In this document: one piece after another, positions 54,407 through 63,268 of the stretch
How the letters are laid out: every line of letters starts with the position of its first letter
Position numbering within the stretch: position 1 is the stretch's first letter
DNA from: Rhizobium sp.
Lineage (GTDB): Bacteria; Pseudomonadota; Alphaproteobacteria; Rhizobiales; Rhizobiaceae
Direction of reading: 5' to 3'
Assembly: GCA_019739215.1 (NCBI GenBank)
Contig: JAHHDR010000034.1
Location: 62,001 to 126,000, forward strand
Length of the DNA: 64,000 nucleotides
Notes under the pieces: model-generated
Seen by the model: the letters and a program-made list of their open reading frames with translations, nothing else
What the model was told of the DNA's origin: nothing
The model's database searches: none
Program-made: the position numbers and the translations under genes

Positions 54407-56344
54407 TCAGAATTCTTCCCAGCTGTCCGCCTTCTGGGCGAGGTTGCCCTGGGCGGCAGGGCGCTTGACCGGGGCGGCGTAGGACTTTGACGGGGCCGAG
54501 GCGGCGGGGCGGGTCATGGCGGATGCGGTCTGCCGCAGCGCCGAGGACTGCATCGTCGCCTGCTGGTCGAGCCGGAAATTCGCCACAAGCTCGCGCAGTT
54601 TGCCGGCCTCCTGGGCGAGCGATGCGGCGGCGGCGGTGGATTGTTCCACCATCGCGGCATTCTGCTGCGTCGTCTGGTCCATCTGGTTGACGGCGACATT
54701 GACCTCGGACAGGCCGGTGGACTGTTCCCGCGCCGAGGTGGCGATCGATTCCATGTGGCTGTTGATCTTGGTGATATAGTCGCCGATCGTCTTCAGGGCC
54801 TCGCCGGTGTCGCGCACCAGCTTGACGCCGCTCTCGACTTCCGTCGTCGAGTTCTGGATCAGGCCCTTGATCTCCTTGGCCGCCTGGGCCGAGCGCTGGG
54901 CGAGTTCGCGCACCTCCTGGGCGACGACGGCAAAACCCTTGCCGGCTTCACCCGCGCGTGCCGCTTCGACGCCGGCGTTGAGTGCGAGAAGGTTCGTCTG
55001 GAAGGCGATCTCGTCGATCACGCCGATGATGTTGGAGATCTGCTGGCTCGACTGCTCGATGCGGCCCATGGCTTCTTCCGCGTGGGACACGACCTTGACT
55101 GACTCCGCGGCACTCTGGTTCGCCGCCTGCGCGACGTCCCGTGCCTCGTTGGTCAGCTTCGATGAGCTCGAGACATTTGCGGTGATCTGGTCGAGCGCGG
55201 CTGCGGTTTCCTCGAGCGAGGCGGCCTGCTGCTCGGTGCGCCTGGAGAGATCGCCGGCGCCCGACGAGATTTCGCGGGTGCCGGAGTCCATGTTGCCGAC
55301 GGCAACGATGACCGAGCCGACCGTCTGGCCGAGCTGGTCGACGGTGGCGTTAAAGTCGGCGCGCAGGCTCTCGTATTCAGGCGCGAACTGGGTGTTGATC
55401 CGACAGGTCAGGTCGCCATCGGCAAGCCGTTTCATGTTCTCGCCGAGCGCGCTCGTGGCGATGCGGAGTTGCTCGCCCTCGCGGGCCATCCGGTCCTGCT
55501 CGGCTTCGCGGGCCTGCTCGGCCTGGCTGCGGTTGGCGGCAGCCTCCTGCTCGAGGCGCTTGTTGTTGATCGCATTCTGGCGGAAGACCTCGACCGCGGC
55601 TGCCATTGCGCCGATCTCGTCGGCGCGGCCGCCAAAGGGAACCTCCGTCTTGTCGTCGCCACCGGCAAGGTTGCGCATCGAGCCCGTGATCATCTGGATC
55701 GGCCGCGCAATACCGGACAGCGCGAAGAAGATGCCGACGCCGCAGATCAGGATGGTCGCCGCGGCAAAGCCGATCACAACATTGAACGCTGTACCGGCCT
55801 CGGCGTCAGCCTCGGTGACACGCGCATCCGCAGAGGCAATGATGAAGTCGACGAGAGCACTGATGCTGTCGTTGACGGCATCGGCCTGCGGCTTCATTGT
55901 CGTCTTGAAATAGGCGGTCGCATCCGCCATGTTGTTGGCCGCTATGAGGTCCGCGTAGGTCTTGGCCTCGGCATTGTATTCTGCAAGCTTGGGCTTCACA
56001 TCGTTGATCAGGGCGCGGCCCTTTTCTGTTCTTGCGCCGTCTTCATACTTGGCGACGTCTTTGGCGATCGCCTCCTGATAACCTACGAATGTTGCCATCT
56101 CGGCATCGAAGCTCGCCTTGTCCGTTGCCATCGCGAATCGCGCCAAAGATAGGCGCAGGTTCGAGAACTCGCCCTTCAGCTCGCGGGCTGTCAGCAGCCG
56201 TTCCATCCAGTACTTGCCGATGTCGGCCGTGGAGTTCCGCAGGCTCGAGATATTCGACAGCGCGATATAGGAGAGCAGCAGCACGGCAAGGCCGATGACG
56301 CCCAGCATTGCCATGAGAGTGGTACGAATTGTCGGCCGTTTCAT
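54407..56344 (-). CDS. Methyl-accepting chemotaxis protein
   Basis: A 645-aa transmembrane chemoreceptor. TM1 (~residues 8-30), a periplasmic four-helix-bundle sensor (~31-185, 4HB_MCP type), TM2 (~190-212), HAMP (~213-265). The cytoplasmic signalling tip is in IDEIAFQTNLLALNAGVEAA, followed by the methylation helices. The C-terminal DSWEEF resembles the CheR/CheB-tethering NWETF pentapeptide. The ligand is unknown. No che genes lie adjacent. Confidence 0.92.
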   Translation of the reverse strand: MKRPTIRTTLMAMLGVIGLAVLLLSYIALSNISSLRNSTADIGKYWMERLLTARELKGEFSNLRLSLARFAMATDKASFDAEMATFVGYQEAIAKDVAKYEDGARTEKGRALINDVKPKLAEYNAEAKTYADLIAANNMADATAYFKTTMKPQADAVNDSISALVDFIIASADARVTEADAEAGTAFNVVIGFAAATILICGVGIFFALSGIARPIQMITGSMRNLAGGDDKTEVPFGGRADEIGAMAAAVEVFRQNAINNKRLEQEAAANRSQAEQAREAEQDRMAREGEQLRIATSALGENMKRLADGDLTCRINTQFAPEYESLRADFNATVDQLGQTVGSVIVAVGNMDSGTREISSGAGDLSRRTEQQAASLEETAAALDQITANVSSSSKLTNEARDVAQAANQSAAESVKVVSHAEEAMGRIEQSSQQISNIIGVIDEIAFQTNLLALNAGVEAARAGEAGKGFAVVAQEVRELAQRSAQAAKEIKGLIQNSTTEVESGVKLVRDTGEALKTIGDYITKINSHMESIATSAREQSTGLSEVNVAVNQMDQTTQQNAAMVEQSTAAAASLAQEAGKLRELVANFRLDQQATMQSSALRQTASAMTRPAASAPSKSYAAPVKRPAAQGNLAQKADSWEEF

Positions 56345-56764
56345 TGGGAGAGGCTCCGCTAAATTAGACTGTCGCCAGATTTAGTGTCGTATACTTTCCA
56401 AAGCGTTAACTACTAAAATCTTCAGAAGCATGAGAAGCGCATTCGCAAGGAAATTTTCAATATGATAACGTGTCATATTAAGTCTTCCCAAAATAGCTCA
56501 TTACGACTGGAGCAATGAAAAAAGAAAATCAGACAACAATACATGAATACTCAACATATAAAATTGTCCAATGACATGTATAAATAAGCTATATTTTTCT
56601 ATATTATATTAAACACCGGAATATCATGTACGCAGAGACAACCAAGAATACATCTCTATCACGAGCCGTTCTTCGAAATTCATCCCTCTCGCAGCAACCC
56701 GTGTGCGGGCGGAGGCAGATGGCGCAAAGCGCTACAGCACTGCCAACTGCATGGGAATCAACGA
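56345..56764. other. AT-rich intergenic region between chemoreceptor and cyclase genes
   Basis: 420 bases, with one 60-base line at only 27% GC (56581-56640), far below its surroundings. It holds the 21-base inverted repeat AATATGA-N7-TCATATT (56459-56479). A weak 14-codon frame and a frame of about 58 codons from 56626, running into the cyclase gene end, show no ribosome site, so I do not call either. Both neighbours transcribe on the minus strand, so the chemoreceptor promoter must lie here. Confidence 0.5.
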
Positions 56765-58624
56765 TTAAGTCGCACGCACGTAATCGTCCGGCGTGAACAG
56801 TTCCATGGTCCCGAACCCGCGGATCTCGTGTTCGCCGAGCGCGCGCAGCGGCCGGCGGCTTTCGGCATTGGCGGCGGGGCCGACGCAGATCGTGGTGCCG
56901 AGGAACTTGTTGGCGTCCTGCAGGCGGGCGGCGAGGTTGATCGAATTGCCATGGGCCGTGTAGTCGAGCTTGCCCGCCATGCCGACCTCGCCGAGCACGG
57001 CGATGCCGGTCTCGATGCCGAGCCGGGTGCGGCCGAAATCCTTCGCCTTGAACTCCGGCCGGTTGCGCATTTCCTCGGTCAGCCGCGAGATGGCGAGCGC
57101 GCAGTCGATCGCCTTGTTGACGTGGTCATGAAGGTCCTCGGGGGCGTTGAAGAAGGCGTGGACGGCGTCGCCCACGACCTTGTCGACCATGCCGCCGTGA
57201 TCGGCGACCAGCTTGTTGACCTCGGCGAAATAGACATTGAGCAGCGCCACAAGTTCCTGCGCCCTGACCCGGCCAGCAAGCGTCGAGAATCCCTCGATAT
57301 CGGTGAACAGCGCGGTAACCGGCCGCTCCTCGCCCGACATGGACCCCTTGGCGGGGTGATCGAGATAGCGGTCGACCACCGTCTGCGGCAGATATTGCGC
57401 GAAGCGCTGGCGGGCGACGCGCTCGACCCGGCGGGTTTCGGCGAATTGCGAGAAGGCTGCCACGACCAGCACCAGCACCAGCATGACGCCGATCGAGAAG
57501 CCGTCGGTCAGCCAGCCGGTGCGGGCATAGACGACATAGGACGCGGCGAGCGTGACACCGATGACGCCGAGCCCGGCAGCGAGCGTTTCCCACGGCCGGA
57601 ACCGCACGGTAAGCAGCGCGATGATCAGCCCCGCGAACAGGGTGTAGCCGGCCTCGAGATTGACGAAGCCATCATCCCTGAGCGGCACGAAATTGGTGAG
57701 GATCGAATTGGCGAGATCGGCGTGGATCTGCGACGAGGCGACGAGCTGGGCGCCGGCACTTTCCCGCAGGCCTCCGAGATTGGGCAGAGACGACCCGATA
57801 AAGACGATCTTTTCCGCGAAAAGGCGCGTGGGAACCCTGGCCTGGATCACGTCGATCGCCGAGATCGTCCGGCTCAGCATCGCCTCGGGGCGGCTGGCGA
57901 CGAAGCGCATCGACCCATCCTCGGCGAGCGAGAACAGCTCCCGGCCCAGCTTGAGCCAGGGCGGCGTGCCGCCGAGCAGCGGTGTCCTGATGTCGTAGTA
58001 GCGGCGCACCGCCTCGAGGCCAAGCGCGGGATAGGGCTCAGAACCGACGATCGAGAAGGCCTGGATCCGGCGCACCCGCGAATCCTCGTCGCCGATGAGG
58101 AAGGATGCCCCCGATGAAATCGCCTTCTGCTGGAACATGTCGCAGGACATTTCCGCGCCCGGCACGAACCAGAGTTCGGGCACGGTGAGCGAGCGGGCGA
58201 TGGCGAGCACCGGCAGCGGGCGCGGCGCCTTGCCCTCGTGGTCGGCGAGCAGGAAGCCGAGTAGCGACGGGGCGCGTCCCATGGCGTCCGCCAGCCGGCG
58301 ATTGGTGGCGGATGTCGGGTCGCAGTCGGTGGAAAAGACAAGGTCGAAGGCGATGACGGAGGGGCCGTCCGCCGCGATCTTCTCGACGAGTTCGGCGGTG
58401 TTGGCGCGCTGCCATTTCTGGTCTGGCATCGCGGCATAGGACTTGCGGTCGATATCGACCACCACCACGGCAGGCGATACCGGCACCGAGACGATCTGGG
58501 TGAGCCGGTCGAAATAGAGCTCGCGGCCGCCTGCCAGCCAGCTATCGGGCAGGAAGACCACGAGCAGTGCCGCGGCAATGCTCGCCAAAATGCCGACATG
58601 GAAGGGCCGGATGCGGAGGGTCAT
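56765..58624 (-). CDS. CHASE2-sensor adenylate/guanylate cyclase
   Basis: 619 aa. N-terminal TM, extracytoplasmic CHASE2 domain (~25-335: DLVFSTDCDP, EKIVFIGSSLPNLGG), three TM segments (~340-415), a short coiled linker (RQRFAQYLPQTVVDRYL), then a class III cyclase domain (~440-600). The metal Asp in ALFTDIEGFSTLA and Asp in VVGDAVHAFF are present, and NSINLAARL carries the transition-state Asn/Arg. The purine-specifying residue pattern cannot be assigned with confidence. It likely converts an external signal into cAMP. Confidence 0.9.
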   Translation of the reverse strand: MTLRIRPFHVGILASIAAALLVVFLPDSWLAGGRELYFDRLTQIVSVPVSPAVVVVDIDRKSYAAMPDQKWQRANTAELVEKIAADGPSVIAFDLVFSTDCDPTSATNRRLADAMGRAPSLLGFLLADHEGKAPRPLPVLAIARSLTVPELWFVPGAEMSCDMFQQKAISSGASFLIGDEDSRVRRIQAFSIVGSEPYPALGLEAVRRYYDIRTPLLGGTPPWLKLGRELFSLAEDGSMRFVASRPEAMLSRTISAIDVIQARVPTRLFAEKIVFIGSSLPNLGGLRESAGAQLVASSQIHADLANSILTNFVPLRDDGFVNLEAGYTLFAGLIIALLTVRFRPWETLAAGLGVIGVTLAASYVVYARTGWLTDGFSIGVMLVLVLVVAAFSQFAETRRVERVARQRFAQYLPQTVVDRYLDHPAKGSMSGEERPVTALFTDIEGFSTLAGRVRAQELVALLNVYFAEVNKLVADHGGMVDKVVGDAVHAFFNAPEDLHDHVNKAIDCALAISRLTEEMRNRPEFKAKDFGRTRLGIETGIAVLGEVGMAGKLDYTAHGNSINLAARLQDANKFLGTTICVGPAANAESRRPLRALGEHEIRGFGTMELFTPDDYVRAT

Positions 58625-58827
58625 GCTGTCTGTTTACACAATCGCACAGAGGTTGGCAGGGGGTTACAGGTCGTTTGTTTCAACTTGCCGACGTGTGAGC
58701 GGTTTATGGACGTGGCGCTCGCTCCCCCGCGGACGCGACAGACAGCATGAATGCGGGCAAAACCGGTTGCATCCTGCAATCAGACACGCCACACATGGGC
58801 CCTAAATCATGCCAGGGAGGCTCGCGG

Positions 58828-59355
58828 ATGGCCAAACTCGTCTTTGCAATGAACATGTCTCTCGACGGCTATATCGACCATGACTCATTCACCCCGCCGG
58901 GGCCTGCGCTCTTCCGGTACTTCATCGGACAGACGCGCGACCTCGCCGGCAGCCTCTATGGCCGCCGGATGTACGAGACCATGCGCTACTGGGACGAGAA
59001 CCATGCCGACTGGACGCCGGATCTGCGAGCCTATGCGGCGGCGTGGCAGGGCCAGCCGAAGTGGGTTGTATCGAGCTCCCTGGAGTCGGTCGGCCCCAAT
59101 GCCACGCTTGTCCGGGATGGGGTCGAGGCGGTGGCGCGCAAGCTGAAGGCTGATCATGACGGCGAGATTCTCGTCGCCGGACCAGCGCTGGCGGACAGCC
59201 TGAGCGCGTTTATCGACGAATATCATCTCTATGTCAGGCCATTCGTGGTGGGACGCGGCAAGCCCTTCTTCGCGGGCCCCCGGCCGCCACTGCGGCTCGT
59301 CGCCCATGACCTTGTCGGCGAGGATGCAATCCGGATGACCTACGTTCCCGCCTAG
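58828..59355 (+). CDS. Dihydrofolate-reductase-fold (RibD_C) protein
   Basis: A 175-aa RibD C-terminal/DHFR-like protein: KLVFAMNMSLDGYIDHD, YGRRMYETMRYW, and EILVAGPALADSL for the dinucleotide loop. Stand-alone members of this group are NADPH-dependent reductases of unknown substrate. CAGGGAGG before ATG 58828 sets the start. Divergent from the cyclase gene. Confidence 0.85.
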   Translation: MAKLVFAMNMSLDGYIDHDSFTPPGPALFRYFIGQTRDLAGSLYGRRMYETMRYWDENHADWTPDLRAYAAAWQGQPKWVVSSSLESVGPNATLVRDGVEAVARKLKADHDGEILVAGPALADSLSAFIDEYHLYVRPFVVGRGKPFFAGPRPPLRLVAHDLVGEDAIRMTYVPA

Positions 59356-59455
59356 GCAGACTTTCGTTGGCAAGCCAACGAGATTCATCCGCTTGATCCA
59401 TTGTTTTGTCGCAGGTTGTTGTCGGAAAGCCGTGGGACAGTTTCCCGGAACCTGC

Positions 59456-60160
59456 TTAGTCGTCCTCGGGCTCGGCGAGCGAGGACAGCCGGCGGATGTT
59501 GCAATCGATGACATTGCCCTTGCGCTTGATGGCGCCCTGCTCCTCGAGCGAGAGAATCGAGCGGTTGATCTTCGGGCGGCTGGCCCCCAGGATACCAGCG
59601 ATCTCGGTCTGGCTGAGTGCGATATGCAGGCTGGCGGAATCGGGCAGGTCGTCGCCATGGATCTGCTTGAGCGTGGCGAGGAAGAAGCGGGCGACGCGGC
59701 TGTCGAGATCGTAGAGCGCGATGGTCTCGAGCTGGTCGGTGGTCTCGCGCAGGCGGCGGCAGAGATAGCGCATCACCGCTTCGGCCGCCTCCGGATTGCG
59801 GGTGATGAAGTTCATGAATTCGGCCTTGCCGATGACATAGCCCTCGGTGGCCACGCTCGCGGCGGCATCGGCCGAACGCGGTTCGCCGTCGAGCACCGCC
59901 ATTTCGCCGAGCAGCGTGCCCGGCTCGAGATGGCGCAGCGACAGTTCCTTGCCCTGCGAGGTGATGAGCGACAACTTGATCCGGCCCTCGGTGACGAGGA
60001 TCATGTAATTGCCTTCGTCGCCGCGCTGGAAGATCACCGTGCCCGCCGGCCACTTGCGCCATTGCGCAAGGCCCGCGACCTCTGCGACGAGTTCCTTGGA
60101 GAACTCCTCGAAGATCGGGAAGGACCGCCAGAAGGCCGGACTCTTGTTGATTTCTGCCAT
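59456..60160 (-). CDS. Crp/Fnr-family transcriptional regulator
   Basis: 234 aa with an N-terminal cyclic-nucleotide-binding fold (GTVIFQRGDEGNYMILVTEG, LGEMAVLDGEPRSADAAA) and a C-terminal HTH_Crp (LSQTEIAGILGASRPKINRS). The GEMAVLDGEPRSA stretch resembles the cAMP-pocket GExAxLDxxPRSA signature, so it may bind cAMP. It lacks the four-Cys Fe-S pattern of FNR. GGGGGA precedes ATG 60160; a longer frame upstream is unlikely. Confidence 0.9.
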   Translation of the reverse strand: MAEINKSPAFWRSFPIFEEFSKELVAEVAGLAQWRKWPAGTVIFQRGDEGNYMILVTEGRIKLSLITSQGKELSLRHLEPGTLLGEMAVLDGEPRSADAAASVATEGYVIGKAEFMNFITRNPEAAEAVMRYLCRRLRETTDQLETIALYDLDSRVARFFLATLKQIHGDDLPDSASLHIALSQTEIAGILGASRPKINRSILSLEEQGAIKRKGNVIDCNIRRLSSLAEPEDD

Positions 60161-60246
60161 GCGCACACGTCCCCCGGTCGAAAAGCGCCGAAGCGCGTCG
60201 CCGCACCCTACAACAAGGCGACCAAATGTTAAGGGGGGTGGTGGCG

Positions 60247-60462
60247 TTAGGCGGCCTTGCTGCCTACCGCGGAGGCCAGGCTGTCGGGATCGCGCACGCC
60301 ATGGCGGTAGAGCTGGATCAGCGATCGGGCCAGCGCCCGGGCGCGGGCGTCGTCTTCCCCCAGGCCCTCGCGCACGGCAAGCAGTTCGAAGGCACGGCGC
60401 AGCGCCGCGATATCGCCCGGCTTGAACATGCCGATGTCCTGAATGTCGGAAAAATAGGGCAT
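60247..60462 (-). CDS. Small helical protein upstream of the Crp/Fnr gene
   Basis: 71 aa, ATG 60462 with GGGGGAGGG five bases upstream. It is predicted mainly alpha-helical (DIAALRRAFELLAVREGLGE and DARARALARSLIQLYRHGV). No named family recognised. Same strand, 86 bases before the Crp/Fnr start, so possibly cotranscribed. Confidence 0.65.
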   Translation of the reverse strand: MPYFSDIQDIGMFKPGDIAALRRAFELLAVREGLGEDDARARALARSLIQLYRHGVRDPDSLASAVGSKAA

Positions 60463-60648
60463 TACATCCCTCCCCCGTGATCACGCGTGGACGCTAGCAC
60501 GGGCCGCAATGTCGCGCGAGTGGCAAAATTTGCGGTAAAACGCTTGCGTCGGGAAAAATCCTTCCCCGGGCATCCTTCGAAAGGGTGATTGGCATCAAGC
60601 CGCCGGGCCTGATAACCCTTGTTCGATACACGACAGGATCGACATCGC

Positions 60649-61404
60649 ATGACGAGTGAACCGCTGACCCCATCAGAGATCGAACGCTACGGCCGGCATA
60701 TATTGCTGCCGGAGATCGGTGGTGCGGGCCAGCAGAAGCTCAAGGGTGCGGCGGTGCTGGTGATCGGCGCGGGCGGGCTCGGCTCGCCGGTGCTGGAATA
60801 TCTCGCCGGCGCGGGCGTCGGCACGATCGGCATCATCGATGACGACACGGTGTCGCTCTCCAACCTGCAGCGACAGACGATCCACGGGACCGGCACCGTG
60901 GGCGACCGGAAGACCCGCAGCGCCGCAGCCCGCATCCGCGAACTCAATCCGCACATCACCGTCGACCGGCACGAATTGCGCTTCTCCGACGACAACGCCC
61001 CGGGCCTGACCTTCGGCTACGACCTGCTGATCGACGGCTCCGACAACATCACCACCCGCTATGCCGCCGCCGATGCCGCCGAGCGCGCCCGCATTCCGTT
61101 GGTGACCGGGGCGGTGGGCCGCTTCGACGGGTCCGTGACGGTGTTGAAGCCCTACGAGACCGGGCCGGACGGAGCGCTGCTGCCCGGCTATCGCGACCTC
61201 TTTCCCGAAGTGCCGCCCGAGGGCATGCTGCCGGCCTGCGCCGAAACCGGGATTGTCGGCGCGCTAACGGGGGTGATCGGGACGCTGATGGCGATGGAGG
61301 CGATCAAGCTGATCACGGGCGCGGGCGATCCGTTGGTCGGTCGACTGCTCATGTATGACGCGCTGTCGGCGCGGTTCGACGTGGTCAAGTACCGGCGGCG
61401 GTGA
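60649..61404 (+). CDS. moeB: HesA/MoeB/ThiF adenylyltransferase
   Basis: 251 aa of the E1-like family. Nucleotide motif VIGAGGLGSPVLEYLAGAGV (~residue 37), DDDTVSLSNLQRQTIHG, DGSDNITTRYAAADAA. One Cys lies in MLPACAETG; the MoeB zinc CxxC pairs are absent or reduced. It activates the MoaD (or ThiS) C-terminus for sulfur transfer; MoeB is favoured by length and overall match. ATG 60649 gives the usual N-terminus EIERYGRHILLPEIGG. Confidence 0.87.
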   Translation: MTSEPLTPSEIERYGRHILLPEIGGAGQQKLKGAAVLVIGAGGLGSPVLEYLAGAGVGTIGIIDDDTVSLSNLQRQTIHGTGTVGDRKTRSAAARIRELNPHITVDRHELRFSDDNAPGLTFGYDLLIDGSDNITTRYAAADAAERARIPLVTGAVGRFDGSVTVLKPYETGPDGALLPGYRDLFPEVPPEGMLPACAETGIVGALTGVIGTLMAMEAIKLITGAGDPLVGRLLMYDALSARFDVVKYRRR

Positions 61405-61556
61405 ACGCCACGTCCCCACCCTGCGTCAACGGGGCGGAAACTCTTCAGGTGTTGCAAACGTAACTGACGCCATTCCGGCGAGCGGATAACCATGCGCCCG
61501 GATTGCTTCGCTGCCGCCTCCCGTGGCCGGCGCGGTGCGAAGACGGAGACGCCGTC

Positions 61557-61658
61557 ATGGATGAATTCGAGATTTCACGCCTTGGCGCCTTGCTCGCCGT
61601 CACCCTGATTTCGCTCGCCATCTGGGCGATGCTGATCGGCGTGATGGTGCTGTTGTAG
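61557..61658 (+). CDS. Possible 33-aa single-TM protein
   Basis: MDEFEISRLG followed by one hydrophobic helix (ALLAVTLISLAIWAMLIGVM) and a short end. GGAG lies eight bases before ATG. Small size means chance is possible, but the composition is membrane-like with few charged residues. Followed within 10 bases by a perfect 12-bp inverted repeat. Confidence 0.45.
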   Translation: MDEFEISRLGALLAVTLISLAIWAMLIGVMVLL

Positions 61659-61667
61659 CCGAATGCC

Positions 61668-61702
61668 GCCTCTGGTCCGCCTGCATGGCCCGGACCAGAG
61701 GC
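61668..61702. other. Perfect 12-bp inverted repeat before the TadG-like gene
   Basis: GCCTCTGGTCCG (61668-61679) and CGGACCAGAGGC (61691-61702) form a stable stem with an 11-base loop. Neither strand shows a T-run, so it is not a textbook terminator, though it separates the convergent small frame and vWA gene. Confidence 0.6.
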
Positions 61703-61712
61703 ATGGCGACCA

Positions 61713-63074
61713 TCACATCGTGAGGCGCGGCGTGAGGATCTGCCCGGCGATGTCCTTGAAGACATCCACCAGCTTGGCGGAATCCTCCACGGTGAACGCC
61801 TTGTCGGGTGATGTCGCGCATTTGGCCAGCGTGGCTGCGGCCTTGGAATCAATACCCACGCCGATGGTGAAGATGGTGATCTTGGAACTCTCGGCATTGT
61901 CGCAGACCGCATTCATCTGAGTATCTGCCTTGGCCGCGTCCGAGCCATCATGCTTAGGATAACTTGGCGATTTCGTATTGGCACCGTCAGTCATGACGAT
62001 CATGAACTTCTTGACGTCGTCGGTGGCATTCGCGCCATGGGTGAACGGCTCGCTGGCCGACAGCGTGTTCCAGCCCCAGAGCACCCCCGGCGCGACATAG
62101 GTCTCGTTGTTGGCCGTCATAGCCTTGATGGCCGCGCGCAGTGCCTTGTAATCGTTGCTCAGGGTCGTAATCGGCGACCCGCAGCTCGTGTTGAGAAGAC
62201 CGGTGTACCTCTTGGCCGGATCGCTGTCCTTCACATCGAGCGGACTGTTGCGGGAGCCGACGCATCCCGTCCACTTGTAGGTATCCGTTTGCTGCTTGCA
62301 GGTCTTCTCTTCGGGGCCATAGACCTGGTTCGTGCAGACATTCTTGGTGCAGCTGTAGGACACGCCGTCATTGCTGCAGGTCGACGCCACCTTCTTGCAG
62401 TCCTGCGAAATGATCGGCTTGCTCGTCGTGCACTTTTCATAGGTCTTGGTGTAATCGTCGGGCACGTCGAGCCAGGACTTCGAACGGTTCGACATGCCGA
62501 CATTGACATAGCGCGAGAAGGGCACGATCGAGAATCGGGCCATGGACTTGTCGGCATCGGCTTTCTCGAAAACGTCGAGCAGGCTGTTGGCAGCCGATTT
62601 CAGGTCGGTCAGCTTCTGGCCGCTCATGGAGTAGGTCGTGTCGAGGACCATCGCGATCTCAACCTTGTCCTCGCTACCGGAGACCGCCTGGGACAGGACG
62701 CCAATATCGATTCCCTTCGACCAGATGATCTTGCCCAGCGTCAGGGGAATATTGGCGTTCGCAATCAGGGTGATGTGGCGATCCTCGCTGACCTCGAACT
62801 TGGTGATGACCGGCCTGGTCCCGAAATCGGTGGTCAGGTTGGCATAGAAGACGTTTGTCGCCATCTCCTCGAGCTTGACCTTGTCATAGACACCGGAAGA
62901 GGCGGCGAGCAGGACTGCGCTATCGGCCGCGTTCTGCATTTCGGAGCGTTTCATGAACGCCGTCGAATAGTCCAGGCCGACGCCACATGCGATTAGCAGT
63001 GGCACCGCCCCGATCGCCATCGCGATCGCGAAGCCACCCGAATCATCACCACACAATGCCTTCAAAGCCTTCAT
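61713..63074 (-). CDS. TadG-like pilus-associated vWA protein
   Basis: 453 aa with an N-terminal TadE/G-type hydrophobic segment (GGFAIAMAIGAVPLLIACGV). The secreted domain has a vWA MIDAS site (DTTYS at 145-149, MTDGA at 361-365). Between them lies an insertion (~205-300) holding eight cysteines (215, 226, 233, 242, 247, 259, 271, 298), suggesting disulfide bonding outside the cytoplasm. Such proteins belong to Flp/Tad pilus clusters, but no other tad gene is in the window. AAGGAGC before ATG 63074 sets the start. Confidence 0.85.
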   Translation of the reverse strand: MKALKALCGDDSGGFAIAMAIGAVPLLIACGVGLDYSTAFMKRSEMQNAADSAVLLAASSGVYDKVKLEEMATNVFYANLTTDFGTRPVITKFEVSEDRHITLIANANIPLTLGKIIWSKGIDIGVLSQAVSGSEDKVEIAMVLDTTYSMSGQKLTDLKSAANSLLDVFEKADADKSMARFSIVPFSRYVNVGMSNRSKSWLDVPDDYTKTYEKCTTSKPIISQDCKKVASTCSNDGVSYSCTKNVCTNQVYGPEEKTCKQQTDTYKWTGCVGSRNSPLDVKDSDPAKRYTGLLNTSCGSPITTLSNDYKALRAAIKAMTANNETYVAPGVLWGWNTLSASEPFTHGANATDDVKKFMIVMTDGANTKSPSYPKHDGSDAAKADTQMNAVCDNAESSKITIFTIGVGIDSKAAATLAKCATSPDKAFTVEDSAKLVDVFKDIAGQILTPRLTM

Positions 63075-63268
63075 GACCGCTCCTTGCGTTCCAAGCGGTC
63101 GAAAGATAGATTTCGACAAGAAAACAAACAGTAAACCGGCATGCGGCCGTTCAGTTTCAGAGCAAAAGGCCGAATTTTCGCGACAATTTCCGTCCCATTC
63201 CGGGACAGGTCCCAGAACGGAACAACTTGCGGCGCATTGCAGGCCGCATCGCTGACAACGACCCGATC

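Noticed and set aside
56626..56802. A ~58-codon frame after the AT-rich segment
   Set aside because: No ribosome site, and its end runs into the 3' end of the cyclase gene on the other strand.
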